Assembly (NCBI GenBank): GCA_949358305.1 | Contig: OX442314.1 | Location: forward strand, 64,985,369-65,049,368 | Origin: Strigamia acuminata | Lineage: Eukaryota > Arthropoda > Chilopoda > Geophilomorpha > Linotaeniidae | Reading direction: 5' to 3' | Length of the DNA: 64,000 nucleotides | Shown: one piece after another, positions 44,701 to 55,800 of the stretch | Numbering within the stretch: position 1 is the first letter of the stretch | How the letters are laid out: every line of letters begins with the position of its first letter | Program-made: the position numbers and the translations under genes | Notes under the pieces: model-generated | Seen by the model: only the letters and a program-made list of their open reading frames with translations | Databases searched by the model: none | Told to the model about the DNA's origin: nothing

Positions 44701-46502
44701 GGAGGAAACCCCGCACGCGTCTTTTTCGCTCTAATGCACGCGTCACACGGGTCCATGTCTTTATTAGACAATTTCACTCCAAAAATATCTGTTGACTTTT
44801 CCATGTCAACAATACCCTTCGTGTGTAAATGTGCCATCCGGCCGTGCCAATAACTAATATCTAACCCTTTATCTGCCTTTACATTAGGTTGAACCCCTTT
44901 AACTCTGTCGGCCGGAAGCGCACTCACGTCAATTCCGCCGGAAACAGTTAAAGTCTTTGGAGTTTTACTGCCCTTAATGCCCTTCGGTGTTGTCAACACC
45001 TCACAGTAAGACGGTTTCGTAATTTCGCTCGCCTGCGTTACGCATTCACTCGGGTTAGTATTAGGTAAAACGCTATTATTTACAACATTAACACTTTCAG
45101 TAACATCTGATTGGTTAGTAATCGGATTACTTATGCCAGGTGCTTCCGCATGCGTCGGAATTGCACTTGCATTTACAGAAGGAACCGCAATCTGACAAGA
45201 ACTCTTGTACATTCTATCCGACTGACGCATGGCGGTCAGTATTGGTTCCGTAATCCGTTGTTTGAAAATGACCATTTTCCCTTCACCAACTCGGGTTATA
45301 TACCCAGCCTCATCAGTGCGACCGAGGGAAATCAAATTTTTAGTAAAATTTGGTGCGTAAAACACATTCTTTAATATGAATGGGTGCCCTTGAGATTTAT
45401 CCCTTGATTCGAGCTTTATATCTCCTACCCCATCAATTTTGGATGAACCCTCACCCAATCGCACTGAATAATTTGAAAGAGGCTTATAATTCACAAAACC
45501 ATGTTTAGTGAAGGTAAAATGGTCCGTGGCACCAGTGTCCACGTACCACGCCATGTCTTGCACCCCCGATGATGTTACAAATGAAGACACGGTTGTCGTT
45601 GATTGTCCAATAGTCTGCTGAAGGGATGTGTAGAATCCTTCCAGTTCCTCAGAAGAGCTCAGGTTAGCTTTCCTTCCCCGTGCACGGCCACGGCCTTTGC
45701 CGCGCCCACGAGACTGAGAAATGTTCGATGCAGATTTGGTCGGCACAATCGTAAAGCCCTGTTTCGATGAAGGGCAATCGCGTGAAAAGTGTCCTTTTCC
45801 GCCGCAGTTATAGCAAACAGTTCCTTTTTGCTGTGACCGTTGTGGGTTCGTCGCATAAGCTCCCGTTGCAGATGCAGTCGCATCCCTCGGCGCAGTCCCA
45901 CCATGGGTCCTGTTATACTCAGCAAGGAGCCTTTCTTTGACTTTCGCGACCGTGAAGTCGGCTTTGTCCCAGTGGTACACGATGGATTTTAGAGCCTCGT
46001 ATTCAGGCCCGAGGAAATCCAAATATTGGAACGCGATTTCCTTTTCCGTTAAAGTAATGTCCACGTCCTTTAACTCTATCGCCTTCCTGTCCACCCTAGA
46101 GGTGAACACGACCATGTCGTCCCCTGGAAGCATTTGGAGCTGTAAAAACTCCCGGCGTAGCCTGGCTTGTCGCGCCATCGTGGTCGGCTGGTACGCCGTT
46201 TTTAACGCGTCCCACGCTCCCTTTGCTGTTTTATGTGCAACAGCAACCCCTTTTTGCGCTTCTGTGCAGCCAAGACAAATGGAGGAACGTGCACGGGATT
46301 CGCGTGCCTGAAAATCGCGTTTCTCCTTCGGAGAGGCCGTTACGGCCAATGCTGGCTCAGTTCCAACAACGTGGCTCCAGACTCCTTGGTGCTCTAAATA
46401 GAGCTGCATATCTACTGCCCATGAGTCATAATTGTTGCCATCAAGTTTGCGAATGTTTACATTGAATGGCTTGGAAAAATCTTCCATATTTTCACTAGCC
46501 AT
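41766..46502 (-). CDS. gag-pol: Copia A3 Gag-Pol polyprotein (1578 aa)
   Basis: One uninterrupted minus-strand frame. The start was chosen at ATG GCT AGT (46502), matching the composite's start; the frame is open 21 codons further but without better support. Order: Gag, CCHC knuckle CYNCGGKGHFSRDC (about residue 229), Arg/Gly-rich basic stretch, protease VDTGATDH (about 321), integrase HHCC finger (WHGRMAHLH to CDAC), core with HMDVWG, RTDRGGEF and VAERAN, a Pro-rich linker, reverse transcriptase with YVDD (about 1260) and RNase H with FTDAS. No stop or frameshift, so this copy can serve as reference for the frameshifted composite. Confidence 0.95.
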   Translation of the reverse strand: MASENMEDFSKPFNVNIRKLDGNNYDSWAVDMQLYLEHQGVWSHVVGTEPALAVTASPKEKRDFQARESRARSSICLGCTEAQKGVAVAHKTAKGAWDALKTAYQPTTMARQARLRREFLQLQMLPGDDMVVFTSRVDRKAIELKDVDITLTEKEIAFQYLDFLGPEYEALKSIVYHWDKADFTVAKVKERLLAEYNRTHGGTAPRDATASATGAYATNPQRSQQKGTVCYNCGGKGHFSRDCPSSKQGFTIVPTKSASNISQSRGRGKGRGRARGRKANLSSSEELEGFYTSLQQTIGQSTTTVSSFVTSSGVQDMAWYVDTGATDHFTFTKHGFVNYKPLSNYSVRLGEGSSKIDGVGDIKLESRDKSQGHPFILKNVFYAPNFTKNLISLGRTDEAGYITRVGEGKMVIFKQRITEPILTAMRQSDRMYKSSCQIAVPSVNASAIPTHAEAPGISNPITNQSDVTESVNVVNNSVLPNTNPSECVTQASEITKPSYCEVLTTPKGIKGSKTPKTLTVSGGIDVSALPADRVKGVQPNVKADKGLDISYWHGRMAHLHTKGIVDMEKSTDIFGVKLSNKDMDPCDACIRAKKTRAGFPPIGQILTKGILDLVHMDVWGASQTKTLGGGNYFLLIVDDFSRFMWIYIMKKKSDVLGIFKIWQKEIERSTSKKVKAVRTDRGGEFISKEWEDYAQQEGIKCERTNAYSPEMNSVAERANRLILEGVRAMLIETGLPKRLWGELAVTLVYIKNLYPHPKLNNRSPYNVFYNKRASVRHLRCIGSKCYTHIPAQQRHSKLEPRAWVGALVGYCTDTKGYRIWDPSRNKIFGSKHVTVNENEYWYEKGNNINGRGKEQSQSFEYFNVSDLGLESDDETPIPVRLAPVHVPVPTPSQPSPGLVPPVQVPPVPGAGLPAPTVPIISTALPVTKLPLPQTPKHTVFQKPRLIEFTGEPTDETSDDEEVFQEALLASPNVRGGQGDVTIGGVPLLKLNMNDWDVRPYVRQTGRDAGTTYAHYVAPDKKRLRSRIEALHWCQANGYEFEADLFDFSGKTQNEDLPNPFAGCCALEPNTYEEAIKGERRTEWVDAMQEEIDIFNERKVYEEVDCEKDQQLLGSKWIYKIKRDNTGVIRRHRTRLVAQGFKQRPGIDFTEVFSPVVNFVVILVLFCMLVVLMNWRDTHADIKAAYLYGDLDEVQYMGIPKGFQTPQNVGKCWKLYKALYGLHQSGRMWFEKLHDRLLHIGFKPVPGFNCVYCMDRDVVLVVYVDDLVIFSRNEKIEKDVLSWITDHFQMVNLGPVTLLLGIEFTRVNGKILIHQRKYIERLCAHFKIDGSHKVHLPGAVGTMIMGVKKDEQIDTVFPYRSLVGSLLFLASRTRPDILFSTIVLSQYNERHSQRHVNMLLQVLRYLKSTEDYCIDLSRCKSALLTVFTDASYATDVDQRRSFGGHVVFLGGVPVSWSCRKQKMTTLSVMESEFVAIVDGVRELIWLKRLFNMSVMFDYFGNLQPCVLADSTAAIQYSKNRVENKANKHIEVRFHYLRDLYESKIFDIRHVPGKLNVADLLTKWLARPRLTELCEHIFDL

Positions 46503-47633
46503 GATGCGATGCGTAGCACAATACACAAAATCACTTAGAATCACAACACTTGCAAAATATAACACTTAACCCACCAAAAATTAGGCGAAAAATAATACAA
46601 TTCCACCCGGGGTACAGCTCAATAAGTGAGCACAACTTCTCCGACTAGTCGCTACAAGGACCTCCGACCGACACACCTGGGGTCGCGGGAAAATCCCCTT
46701 GCTTCGAGCAAGCCTAGCCGAAAATAAGACGACACTAGGCGAATGCCTAAAGGGTGCCGAATATATTAAAGGGCCCAAACAAAACCTTAATAATATTCAC
46801 AAATAATTTCGAACCCAAATATATACACTTAAATGATGTGAAGATGGCAAGTTGTGATGTTTTCAGTGCTGGAAATCGTTGGCTTTCACTTGTGCACCTG
46901 GCACAAGGCTTAACCGGTCCCAGCGATGCGCAGATACACTTCACGTGCAAATCCGCGATGCGTTCCGGCTCGTCGCACGAAACGCGTCCAAAAATGGAAA
47001 ATATCGATCCAAATTGACCCGTACCGATGCTCTGGTCGTTGTACGAACGTCGTACGTTCGTATCCAACTCGTTATAGGCGAGCGACGTCTTGAAAACGTT
47101 GTGGAAATTAATTCCGGTCGCCGCTGGCGAAAAATGCTTCGTTTTCGACGAAAACCTCTTCAAATCGTCCCGAAACCAGTCCCAATCGATTCCTTGGGTC
47201 TGTTTCTGGTCCCCCGTCGTTAATTCCAGCGCTGGGATCCACACGTTGACTCGATGACAGCCCGAATCCGTCCTTAAACACAGGTCGCACTGGGCGCCGC
47301 CATTTTGAAATGACGCGTCATCGTGCGAATGAAAACAAGAAAAATGGCTTATAATACGCCGAAATAAATGCAAAAAGTACTTCACTGTGTTCCTGCTATT
47401 TATACAGCTGATTCTACGGTGATTCAACACCGTTTGTGGTCGAAATTTGTCCGAAACGATCGATCCTGCTTCGGGTCGCAATTCGCGGACTTCACTGCTC
47501 GGCGACGTGCGGGAAACGTTTCGTATCGCCCGCCCCTCGTTTTCCGTGCGTCGTGGCCGCTCCAGACGTGGAAAATCGCCGAGAAAGTATGAATTTCGAC
47601 AGGAACTCACCCACGCAAGCCTCTGCTACCACT
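46503..47633 (-). other. Copia A3 leader with primer-binding site
   Basis: The 1.1-kb untranslated leader has its primer-binding site TGGTAGCAGAGG (complement of 47620-47631) next to the LTR. Frames of 287 codons (minus, 47610-46747) and shorter ones on the plus strand have no recognisable domain and are not conserved in the composite's shorter leader, so I read them as accidental. Confidence 0.7.
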
Positions 47634-48103
47634 TGTAGGCCATTAAATCAATAAAGTGAGTCCAATCCTGATTTCAGTCTTTTGCATTACTAGCACAAAT
47701 TGTGCCGCCATCTTTATTGCAGTGGAAAAACATAACATGTGGTTTGAGGTTATTTGACCTCACAAACTATAGGGAGAACAAATCAATACTTCATTTAGTT
47801 GATTTGTCCTGTACACTATTAAAATATAAACACAACTTAGGACAGAACAAATTTCTATAATACACAATGCTCATTTGAGCAGACGACGATTAAATAAGTC
47901 ATTATATGGAGGGAAATCAGTTGTGGTACATACACACGCAATTTATAAAAACAATAGCAACTGATTTACAATTCCGGGACATGATACAATGAAATACTAA
48001 TCGCGTGACAATCGCGCTAATTCGGAAACGCACGAAGTAATCTCTCCATCGTAAATCGGAACTGACTGTGACAACACTTGTCCCTAAACTTTACATATCA
48101 ATA
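47634..48103 (-). repeat. Copia A3 5' LTR (right in the window)
   Basis: 470 bp, identical by eye to 41277-41746, and bounded by the second copy of AGTTC at 48104-48108. Confidence 0.93.
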
Positions 48104-48260
48104 AGTTCTGCATCCAGGAGGCATAGACAAGACCAATCACGACTCTGCTCATTGTTGGCCAATCAAATCGCTTCGTACGATGGCGCCAAATTCGATTGTT
48201 GGACTGCTTTCTATCGTGTTTTAGAGATTTTTGAGAGAAATCTTACGACGAGAAAACTCT
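48104..48260 (-). promoter_or_regulatory. Promoter-like DNA displaced from the 334-aa gene by element A3
   Basis: Without A3 this DNA would lie directly upstream of the 334-aa gene (minus strand). It contains two CCAAT boxes (GACCAATCAC near 48132 and GGCCAATCAAATCG near 48159, as read on the plus strand) and a GGCGCCA block near 48183. CCAAT boxes work in either orientation. Promoter function is inferred from motifs and position only. Confidence 0.4.
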
Positions 48261-48339
48261 TCTCTTTTTTTTTCCATGGAAAGACACACGGGTTAACCAC
48301 CAAAAATATTTATTTATTTACGTGTGTTTTGTAGACGAC

Positions 48340-49615
48340 GCGTCTTCTATCGCGTGACACACGCGTGTAAAAGCTAAGTTCGCGCGTTCGACATGTGAAT
48401 GCAAAACGTTGACCATACGTCGCCGCGCGCGTCGCCGCGCCGCAAGTGGACGAATTCCCCGAAATCGCGCGAACGCCGAAAGTTGAAAATATTCAACTTT
48501 GACGCGCGCGACCACTCGTTGCCACCTTTGTTTTCCAGTGAAATCATTGATTTTTACATTGAAAACAGTCACATTCTATTGAAATGAATTGTTTTCACGT
48601 CAAAACAATACACGAAAAACAATACAAGAAAAAAAGAGTTCATAAACAAATACAATCCTTTCGACGGTGCGCGTGGAAATTACATGCCGCTCAATGCTCG
48701 CCTGCTGCGGCCGGGGAGATTGCAATTTCCCGTCGAGCAAGCAAACACAAAAACCCACCAAATTTTCAACTTTTCCCATTTTAAAAAACAATTAAATATT
48801 CTTTAAATTAATAATCAACAATGAAATACCAAAAAAAATCAATTCTTAAGCAACTTAACAATTTTTGTTTTTGTGCTGCATGGGAACCAAAAAATTGGTT
48901 GACGCGAGCTTGTGACATGCGCTGCACAGCCTCGCGAATCCTAAGTGCGTCCTCAGCCATACGCGTCGGCCTTGACGCGCGCGTTTAGACGCGCACATGT
49001 GAACTTAGCTTTGTGCGCGTCCAGATGCGCTCGTCTAGACGACCGCGTCAGGGCCGACGCGTATAGTTGTGGATGCCTCTAGGATTCGTGAGGCTGTGCA
49101 GCGCGTGTCATAAGCGCGTCTCAATTAATTTTTTTTATTCCCATGCTGCACGTCGTTTTGAATTAACAATACTCGAAAATAGTCGTTTTAACTTTGAAAA
49201 TAATTGTTTTAATTTCGAAAATATTCGCTTTCATATCAAAGTGTCCATTCTCACGCTATATAATGTTTAATACGTAATTTTATTATAAAAAATTTCCAAT
49301 GTATAAACTTTATTTCTGTTTTCAGTTTCCTGATATGATTAAAGAAAATCCTAAATATTATTTCCAAACATTTATCAAATTCTTTTCAAAAGCAGTTGTG
49401 GAGGCGTCTACTACGAACGTGTCATCGTGGGCGTCAAATTTGAATATTTTTAACTTTCTGCGTTTGCACGAATTCGCAGAATTCGTCCACTGGCATCGTG
49501 GCGACGCATGGTCGACATTTTGTATTCATATGTGACGCGCACTCTATTTACTCACGTAGAACACACGAATCGCGCGCGTCAACGCGCACATGTAAATTTA
49601 GTTTCACTGAATCGC
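48340..49615. mobile_element. Fold-back (long inverted repeat) element
   Basis: The two halves are diverged inverted copies. Near the centre, 48870-48985 pairs with 49035-49150 (shared GCGCTGCACAGCCTC and ATACGCGTCGGCC). Near the ends, 48385-48550 pairs with about 49410-49545 (shared GTGGACGAATTC, AAAATATTCAA and TTTGACGC). No transposase is encoded; the small frames inside are not gene-like. Exact ends and target duplication could not be fixed. Confidence 0.6.
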
Positions 49616-50462
49616 GTACGAGTTTTTCCCTTTTTCAACGCGGAATCGTATTCGACTCGCTTTCTAGTCGAGTACGAGTTTTTCCCTTTTTCAACGCGAA
49701 ATCGTATTCGACTCGCTTTCGAGTCGAGTACGAGTTTTGCCCTTCTTCAACGCGAAATCGTATTCGACTCGTTTTCGAGTCGAGTACGAGTTTTGCCCTT
49801 CTTCAACGCGAAATCGTATTCGACTCGCTTTCGAGTCGAGTACGAGTTTTGCCCTTCTTCAACGCGAAATCGTATTCGACTCGTTTTCGAGTCGAGTACG
49901 AGTTTTGTCCTTCTTCAACGCGAAATCGTATTCGACTCGTTTTCGAGTCGAGTACGAGTTTTGCCCTTCTTCAACGCGAAATCGTATTCGACTCGTTTTC
50001 GAGTCGAGTACGAGTTTTGCCCTTCTTCAACGCGAAATCGTATTCGACTCGCTTTCGAGTCGAGTACGAGTTTTGCCCTTCTTCAACGCGAAATCGTATT
50101 CGACTCGTTTTCGAGTCGAGTACGAGTTTTGCCCTTCTTCAACGCGAAATCGTATTCGACTCGCTTTCGAGTCGAGTACGAGTTTTGCCCTTCTTCAACG
50201 CGAAATCGTATTCGACTCGTTTTCGAGTCGAGTACGAGTTTTGCCCTTCTTCAACGCGAAATCGTATTCGACTCGTTTTCGAGTCGAGTACGAGTTTTGC
50301 CCTTCTTCAACGCGAAATCGTATTCGACTCGTTTTCGAGTCGAGTACGAGTTTTGCCCTTCTTCAACGCGAAATCGTATTCGACTCGCTTTCGAGTCGAG
50401 TACGAGTTTTGCCCTTCTTCAACGCGAAATCGTATTCGACTCGCTTTCGAGTCGAATACGAG
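49616..50462 (+). repeat. 56-bp tandem repeat array, left arm
   Basis: About 15 units of 56 bp, each with a hairpin GACTCG-TTTT-CGAGTC extended to about 14 bp with one mismatch, joined by GAGTTTTGCCCTTCTTCAACG. Units differ at few positions (GTTTTC or CTTTC in the loop; GCCC, TCCC or GTCC). 56 is not a multiple of three and the unit has no stop in any forward frame, so long overlapping ORFs (over 270 codons) arise in all three frames; they are not genes. Confidence 0.95.
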
Positions 50463-51561
50463 ATAGTCGATGACCCGTTCCCGGACTTTGACTCGTACGA
50501 CTCGTATTCGAGATGTATTCGAGATGTATTCGAATCGTATTCGAGTCGTATTCGAGATGGTCGATGATTTCCACTCGCTCGTATACGCGTTGTATACGAG
50601 CTCGTATTTTGATCGTAATCGTAAACGAATCGTTTACAAGTCGTATACAAGTTGTATACGACGTGTATACACCTCGTATACGAACGAAGTTTGGAAAATC
50701 CACCGGATACTTACTACGACATGAAAACACATAGTAGTCACATACGTCTTATTTGGAAATTGTGTTTTCACAAACTTCGTTCGTATACGAGGTGTATACA
50801 CGTCGTATACAACTTGTATACGACTTGTAAACGATTCGTTTACGATTACGATCAAAATACGAGCTCGTATACAACGCGTATACGAGCGAGTGGAAATCAT
50901 CGACCATCTCGAATGCGACTCGAATACGATTCGAATACATCTCGAATACATCTCGTTTTCGAGTCGAGTACGAATTTTGCCCTTCTTCAACGCGAAATCG
51001 TATTCGATTCGCTTTCGAATCGTATACGAGATGGTCGATGATTTTTGTTTCCCGGACTTTGATTCGTATTCGAGTTGTTACGAGTTCGTATTTTGATCGT
51101 ATTCGTATTCGAATCGAATTCGAATCGTATTCGAATCGAATACGAATCGAATTCGAGTCGTATTCGAGATGGTCGATGATTTCCACTCGCTCGTATACGC
51201 GTTGTATACGAGCTCGTATTTTGATCGTAATCGTAAACGAGTCGTTTACAAGTCGTATACGAGTTGTATACGACGTGTATACACCTCGTATACGAACGAA
51301 GTTTGGAAAATCCACCGGATACTTACTACGACATGAAAACACATAGTAGTCACATACGTCTTATTTGGAAATTGTGTTTTCACAAACTTCGTTCGTATAC
51401 GAGGTGTATACACGTCGTATACAACTCGTATACGACTTGTAAACGATTCGTTTACGATTACGATCAAAATACGAGCTCGTATACAACGCGTATACGAGCA
51501 AGTGGAAATCATCGACCATCTCGAATACGACTCGAATACGATTCGAATACATCTCGAATAC
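50463..51561. repeat. Centre of the palindromic structure: duplicated inverted repeat with 75-bp spacer
   Basis: An arm at about 50553-50693 is followed by a spacer of about 75 bp (starting GGAAAATCCACCGG) and its inverted copy at about 50769-50912. The same arm-spacer-arm block recurs at about 51165-51525, offset by 612 bp. Arms are made of TCGTATACGA-like words, so they are themselves rich in short palindromes. Confidence 0.85.
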
Positions 51562-52062
51562 TGTAGATCAAGAGATCATTTATTATTTCACAATTACAGA
51601 GTTTTTCCTTTATTTATTTATAATGTATATGTTTTGTTTTCCCCACTTATGTATCTAGTTTTGATACATATCGTATTTTAAGCATTGAGCACCATGCGCC
51701 CTTTATCATTTTCTTTAATTTTCACTTAATGTGAAATATTGTCGCTTAGTAAAGTGAGCACCAGATGGTGTCTTATCGTTTTTGCTTTTGTTATCCAACA
51801 TGGCGTCTCCCGCACAGGACGGTCGCCTTTATGTATTCTCTTCATTTATAGCAGTATGTAAGTGTATATTTTCATTAAACCGTTTTATTTAGGCTTTTTA
51901 TTAAGCTTTTGTTCTTTGTTTGCCACGTTTGATAAGTGGCAAACACACACGTTTTCACGAGGCCGTGCGGAGAAGCGCGCCCGTGCCACGTCGTCATTAT
52001 TACGCTCATTTCGGCCATTAATAGCTTCCACTGGCCCGTTTTATTTTTTTCACCACGCTACA
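51562..52062 (+). repeat. Copia C 5' LTR
   Basis: 501-bp direct repeat of 57809-58309, with no difference seen. It is followed by a primer-binding site for initiator tRNA-Met type priming. Confidence 0.93.
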
Positions 52063-52802
52063 AGTGGTAGCAGAGAGCTGGGGACGACCCATCGTGTTAT
52101 TTATTGCTAATTATCGACGCCATTTTCGCGAAATTCGCGAAAATTCGCGCCGAGTTTGTGTATTTTCAGATTTTCACCCGACGGCCGCCATTTTCGACGA
52201 TTTTCATCATTTTCAACCGATTTTTCGACGATTTTGGAATTTTCCCACGTGCAGTGCACCTTGTACGGCGTGTCGGTACCTGAGTTACACAGATTTTCGA
52301 CGATTTTTCCAGGATTTACGACGATTTTTGAAGTTTTCGCGACGATTTTCGCGTTCTGATGTAAATCGACGAGTTTTGATGCAAACCGACGATTTTCGAC
52401 GTGATAACTCGCCGTCGTCGCTCATCTCATCTCAACATATCACTAATCATTCTCTCCCTACAGTAGTCGCAATATACTTTGTTAATTTTAAGATAGGTTT
52501 AAGTTTTTGGGGGTCAATTAGATTCGGCTTCACCCTTCGTCCATTCGGGCACGTGAAGCTAGTATTCTTGGGCAAGGCTATCCCTGCGCCACCTAACACT
52601 CCCGTGGCCCCAGGTGGCTTGCAAAGGACGTTAGGGGGATACTTGCCTAAGGTTTTTAAACCGATTGTAGCATCGGTTCCCCATCGTGGTTTCCGCCTTG
52701 ACAGTGCTCCGATTCTCAGTGCGACGTTTTGTGCTTCGAGACGTCCAGTCTCAGTGCTTCAATCAAATTTAGTCATTCCCTGTGTCAGTGCTTCTTTTCA
52801 CG
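52063..52802 (+). other. Copia C leader
   Basis: 740-bp leader with the primer site at its start and TTTTCGACGATTTT-like repeats at 52190-52350. An open frame of 266 codons (52064-52864) runs through into gag in the wrong frame and is not considered real. Confidence 0.65.
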
Positions 52803-55800
52803 ATGTCCAAGTCTTCAGACGCGTCGGTCGGCAAAATTCCGATTTTGTCAATCGGAAATTATGAATCATGGCGCAGATCGATGCGCATGTATTTGAAGTC
52901 AGAAGGATTGTGGCATCACGTCACGGAAGACACCGAGGAAGCCGACCTTAAGACATTTAATGACAAGGAATTGAAAAAGTACAAGAAAAGAAAGGACCGT
53001 GCATTGGGTTTAATTTACTGCCAAGTGAGCGAGGCGAAACGATCCGTCTTAGATCCCTGCAATACACCAAAGGAGTCATGGGACGCCCTCGCAAAAGTGT
53101 ATGCACCATCTTCTCGTGCTCGCAAGGCCGCTATGCGCCGCGAGTTTCTTGGTCTTCATCTCTTACCTGGCGAAGAGATGGTAGATTTCATCGGCAGAGT
53201 GGACGATCACGTCCGAAAATTGACTGATGTGAAAGAAACAATATCAGATGACCATAAAGCTTATCAGTATTTGGACATGTTGCCCAGCGAATATTCCCAA
53301 GTTTCTTTTGCAATATATCATTGGCCAGACGACGACTTCAAGCCGATTAAAGTAGCTGACCAATTACTTTCGGAATATCTCCGGCTCAAATCCATTTCTT
53401 CCCGGGATAATCCGAATTCGTCATCTCAAGCTTTTGCCAATGAACGTCGTGGACGGGACCAATCGCGCCCTTCACGACCATTAACTCAAATTCAGTGTTA
53501 TAACTGCGGGGACATGGGCCATTATGCGAATCGCTGTCCACATCCTCCGAATCCAAATAGAATTGACAAAAATCGCCCAACTGCCACTTTTCAACGCAAA
53601 TCACGCAGTTCCAGCCGTAAACGCAAGCAGAAGGCAAATCAACAAGATAATTCGAAACCAAGGGGGAATTCTCAAGTTCGAAGAGAGTCCAACTTCTTTT
53701 TGAATGCGCCACCACAAGTTGAGGTCCCAATTGCACACTTCATGCAAAATTCGGAATGGATCGTCGATTGTGGGGCAACGGACCATGTTTCTCACGTCAA
53801 GGCTTGGTTTTCGGATTTTCAACCAGTTACACCTTTTGACATTGAGTTAGGCCAAGGCCATTCACAGGTTACTGGAAAAGGAACTGTGCGAATTCAGACC
53901 TTTATTGACAATTGCGAATGTGTGGTGAATCTACACGAAGTCTTGTATGCTCCGAACTTCGAGGCGAACCTCATCTCGGTATCGCGGATAGACAATAATA
54001 AACACCACATCCACATATTTAATTCCGAAATAAATGTGTATGAAACCGATATTAGACACAGCGTCCTCCGCGCGAGACAAAAGGGAGGATTGTATTACGT
54101 CGATGGATTGCGTCCGCCCACGACAGTTACTGTGAACAATCCTCAAGTTCAAAATGAGGTTTTGCCATCTACAAATCCCAAAACTATGGTTACGATTGAG
54201 GAAGATTTTCCAAAAATTAAGAAAGCATCCAAGAAGTCGAAGACAAGAGACATTACTGATTTTCGCATCGAGTTGCCAAATCCAGTGCCTAAAAATCTCC
54301 TTCCTCAGACTTTCCATCCTCCTCCCGTACCTACACCTGTCCTTACCAATTCCAACCCCATTGTCCCGTCCTATGCTACGGCCCTGAATAGCATTCCTCC
54401 CAAATCCAATCCAGGCAAGCAGATTAAGCAGAATGGTCAAAAACCAATTGCTACTGCAACGTCAAAGAAGGACAGTACGGGACTTTGGCACAGCCGGTTA
54501 GGGCATTTACACGCCAATGCCATTAGACTTTTGGCCAACAACCCACAAGTTTATGGTTTTACACCGGAAGAAGTTCGCCAAGAGCTCGCCTGCAATCATT
54601 GCCGAATCGCTAAATCAATTCGAGCGTCGCATAAACCAGATCCACATCCAATTACCACTAAGGCATTAGATCTGATGCATATGGATCTTTGGGGGCCAGC
54701 ACCTGCGACATCATTCGGCGGTGCTCGCTACGTTCTAACAATTATTGACGACGCCACTCGTTATACTTGGATAATTCCCATCGCCCAGAAATCACAAACT
54801 TTTCAGTGTTTTAAAGACTTTGTCTCCCGTGTCGAGCGAGTAGCAAATACTCGAATCAAAGCCATACGGACTGATCGAGGCGGGGAATTTATTTCCAACG
54901 AATTTACCAAATATCTCAACGATTCTGGAATTCAAGCGCAGAGGACTAACCCTGCATCCCCTCAGATGAATGGAACGGCCGAACGAATAAATAGGACGAT
55001 GGCCGACCATTTTCGTGCAATTTTGGATGAAACTCAACTTCCTCTTGAGCTTTGGGCCGAGATTGCCGTCAATTTTGCATACGTCAAGAACAGAAGTCCC
55101 CATTCCAGATTGAACAATGAGGTCCCTTACATTCTCTGGCGCCAACGAGCTCTTTCTCTCCGACACCTTCGCAAGATTGGATCTAAATGCTGGGTCCACT
55201 ACACAGCCCCTGGTAGAAGCAAATTCGAATCACGAGCTTGGGAAGGGTTTCTCGTTGGTTATGCGACAGGAACCAGAGGATATCGTGTCTGGAACCCCAT
55301 TGATGATAAAGTAATCGAAACAATTCATGTACAGATTGATGAAAAACAGTCTTTTCGACGATCGAGTCACAATTCTCGACGACAAACGTCATTGGCTGAA
55401 GATCTTAATGCCCAGTCTGTTCCTACGACGACGTCAAGGGTGAATTTTGACGACAACGTTGGTTATTCTGATTGGCCAGCCAGAATGTCGGACTCGGAAG
55501 ACCAGAACACGTCGAGTGATTATGATTCGGACGATTCAACACCCCAAGGTGCCGTGGGAGGTATTTCTCCACCGCCTTCTCCACCAGTTCGGGTTCCAAC
55601 TCCGAAACCGTCTCCTGTTTTGACTCCGACAGTGTCACCTTTTCATACCCCGGACAATTCACCTCCGGGTTCACCTAATCCTTTCGTAACGGCACGTCGG
55701 GGCTCTGGACCAACGCATCGTCCGCCACCAGCGCCGACTGAAACTCACACTGTTGTTCCAACAATCATCCCTACAGCCACTACATCTTATAAATGGCGTT

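Larger units (their letters stand above)
41277..48103 (-). mobile_element. Full-length, apparently intact Copia-type retrotransposon A3
   Basis: The element is 6,827 bp, minus orientation, with 470-bp LTRs that read as identical, a 5-bp target duplication AGTTC (41272-41276 and 48104-48108), a primer-binding site (47620-47632 on the plus strand), one full gag-pol frame and a purine tract next to the downstream LTR (41747-41757). It belongs to the same family as the composite at 555-17607 but to a different LTR subfamily. Everything needed for movement appears present. Confidence 0.93.

Noticed and set aside
46747-47610. 287-codon minus-strand ORF in the A3 leader.
   Set aside because: No domain, crosses untranslated leader sequence and has no counterpart in the composite's leader.
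49498-50567. Three overlapping ORFs of 276-322 codons on the plus strand and similar ones at 58356-59187.
   Set aside because: They come from the stop-free 56-bp tandem repeat read in successive frames; the same peptide appears in every frame.
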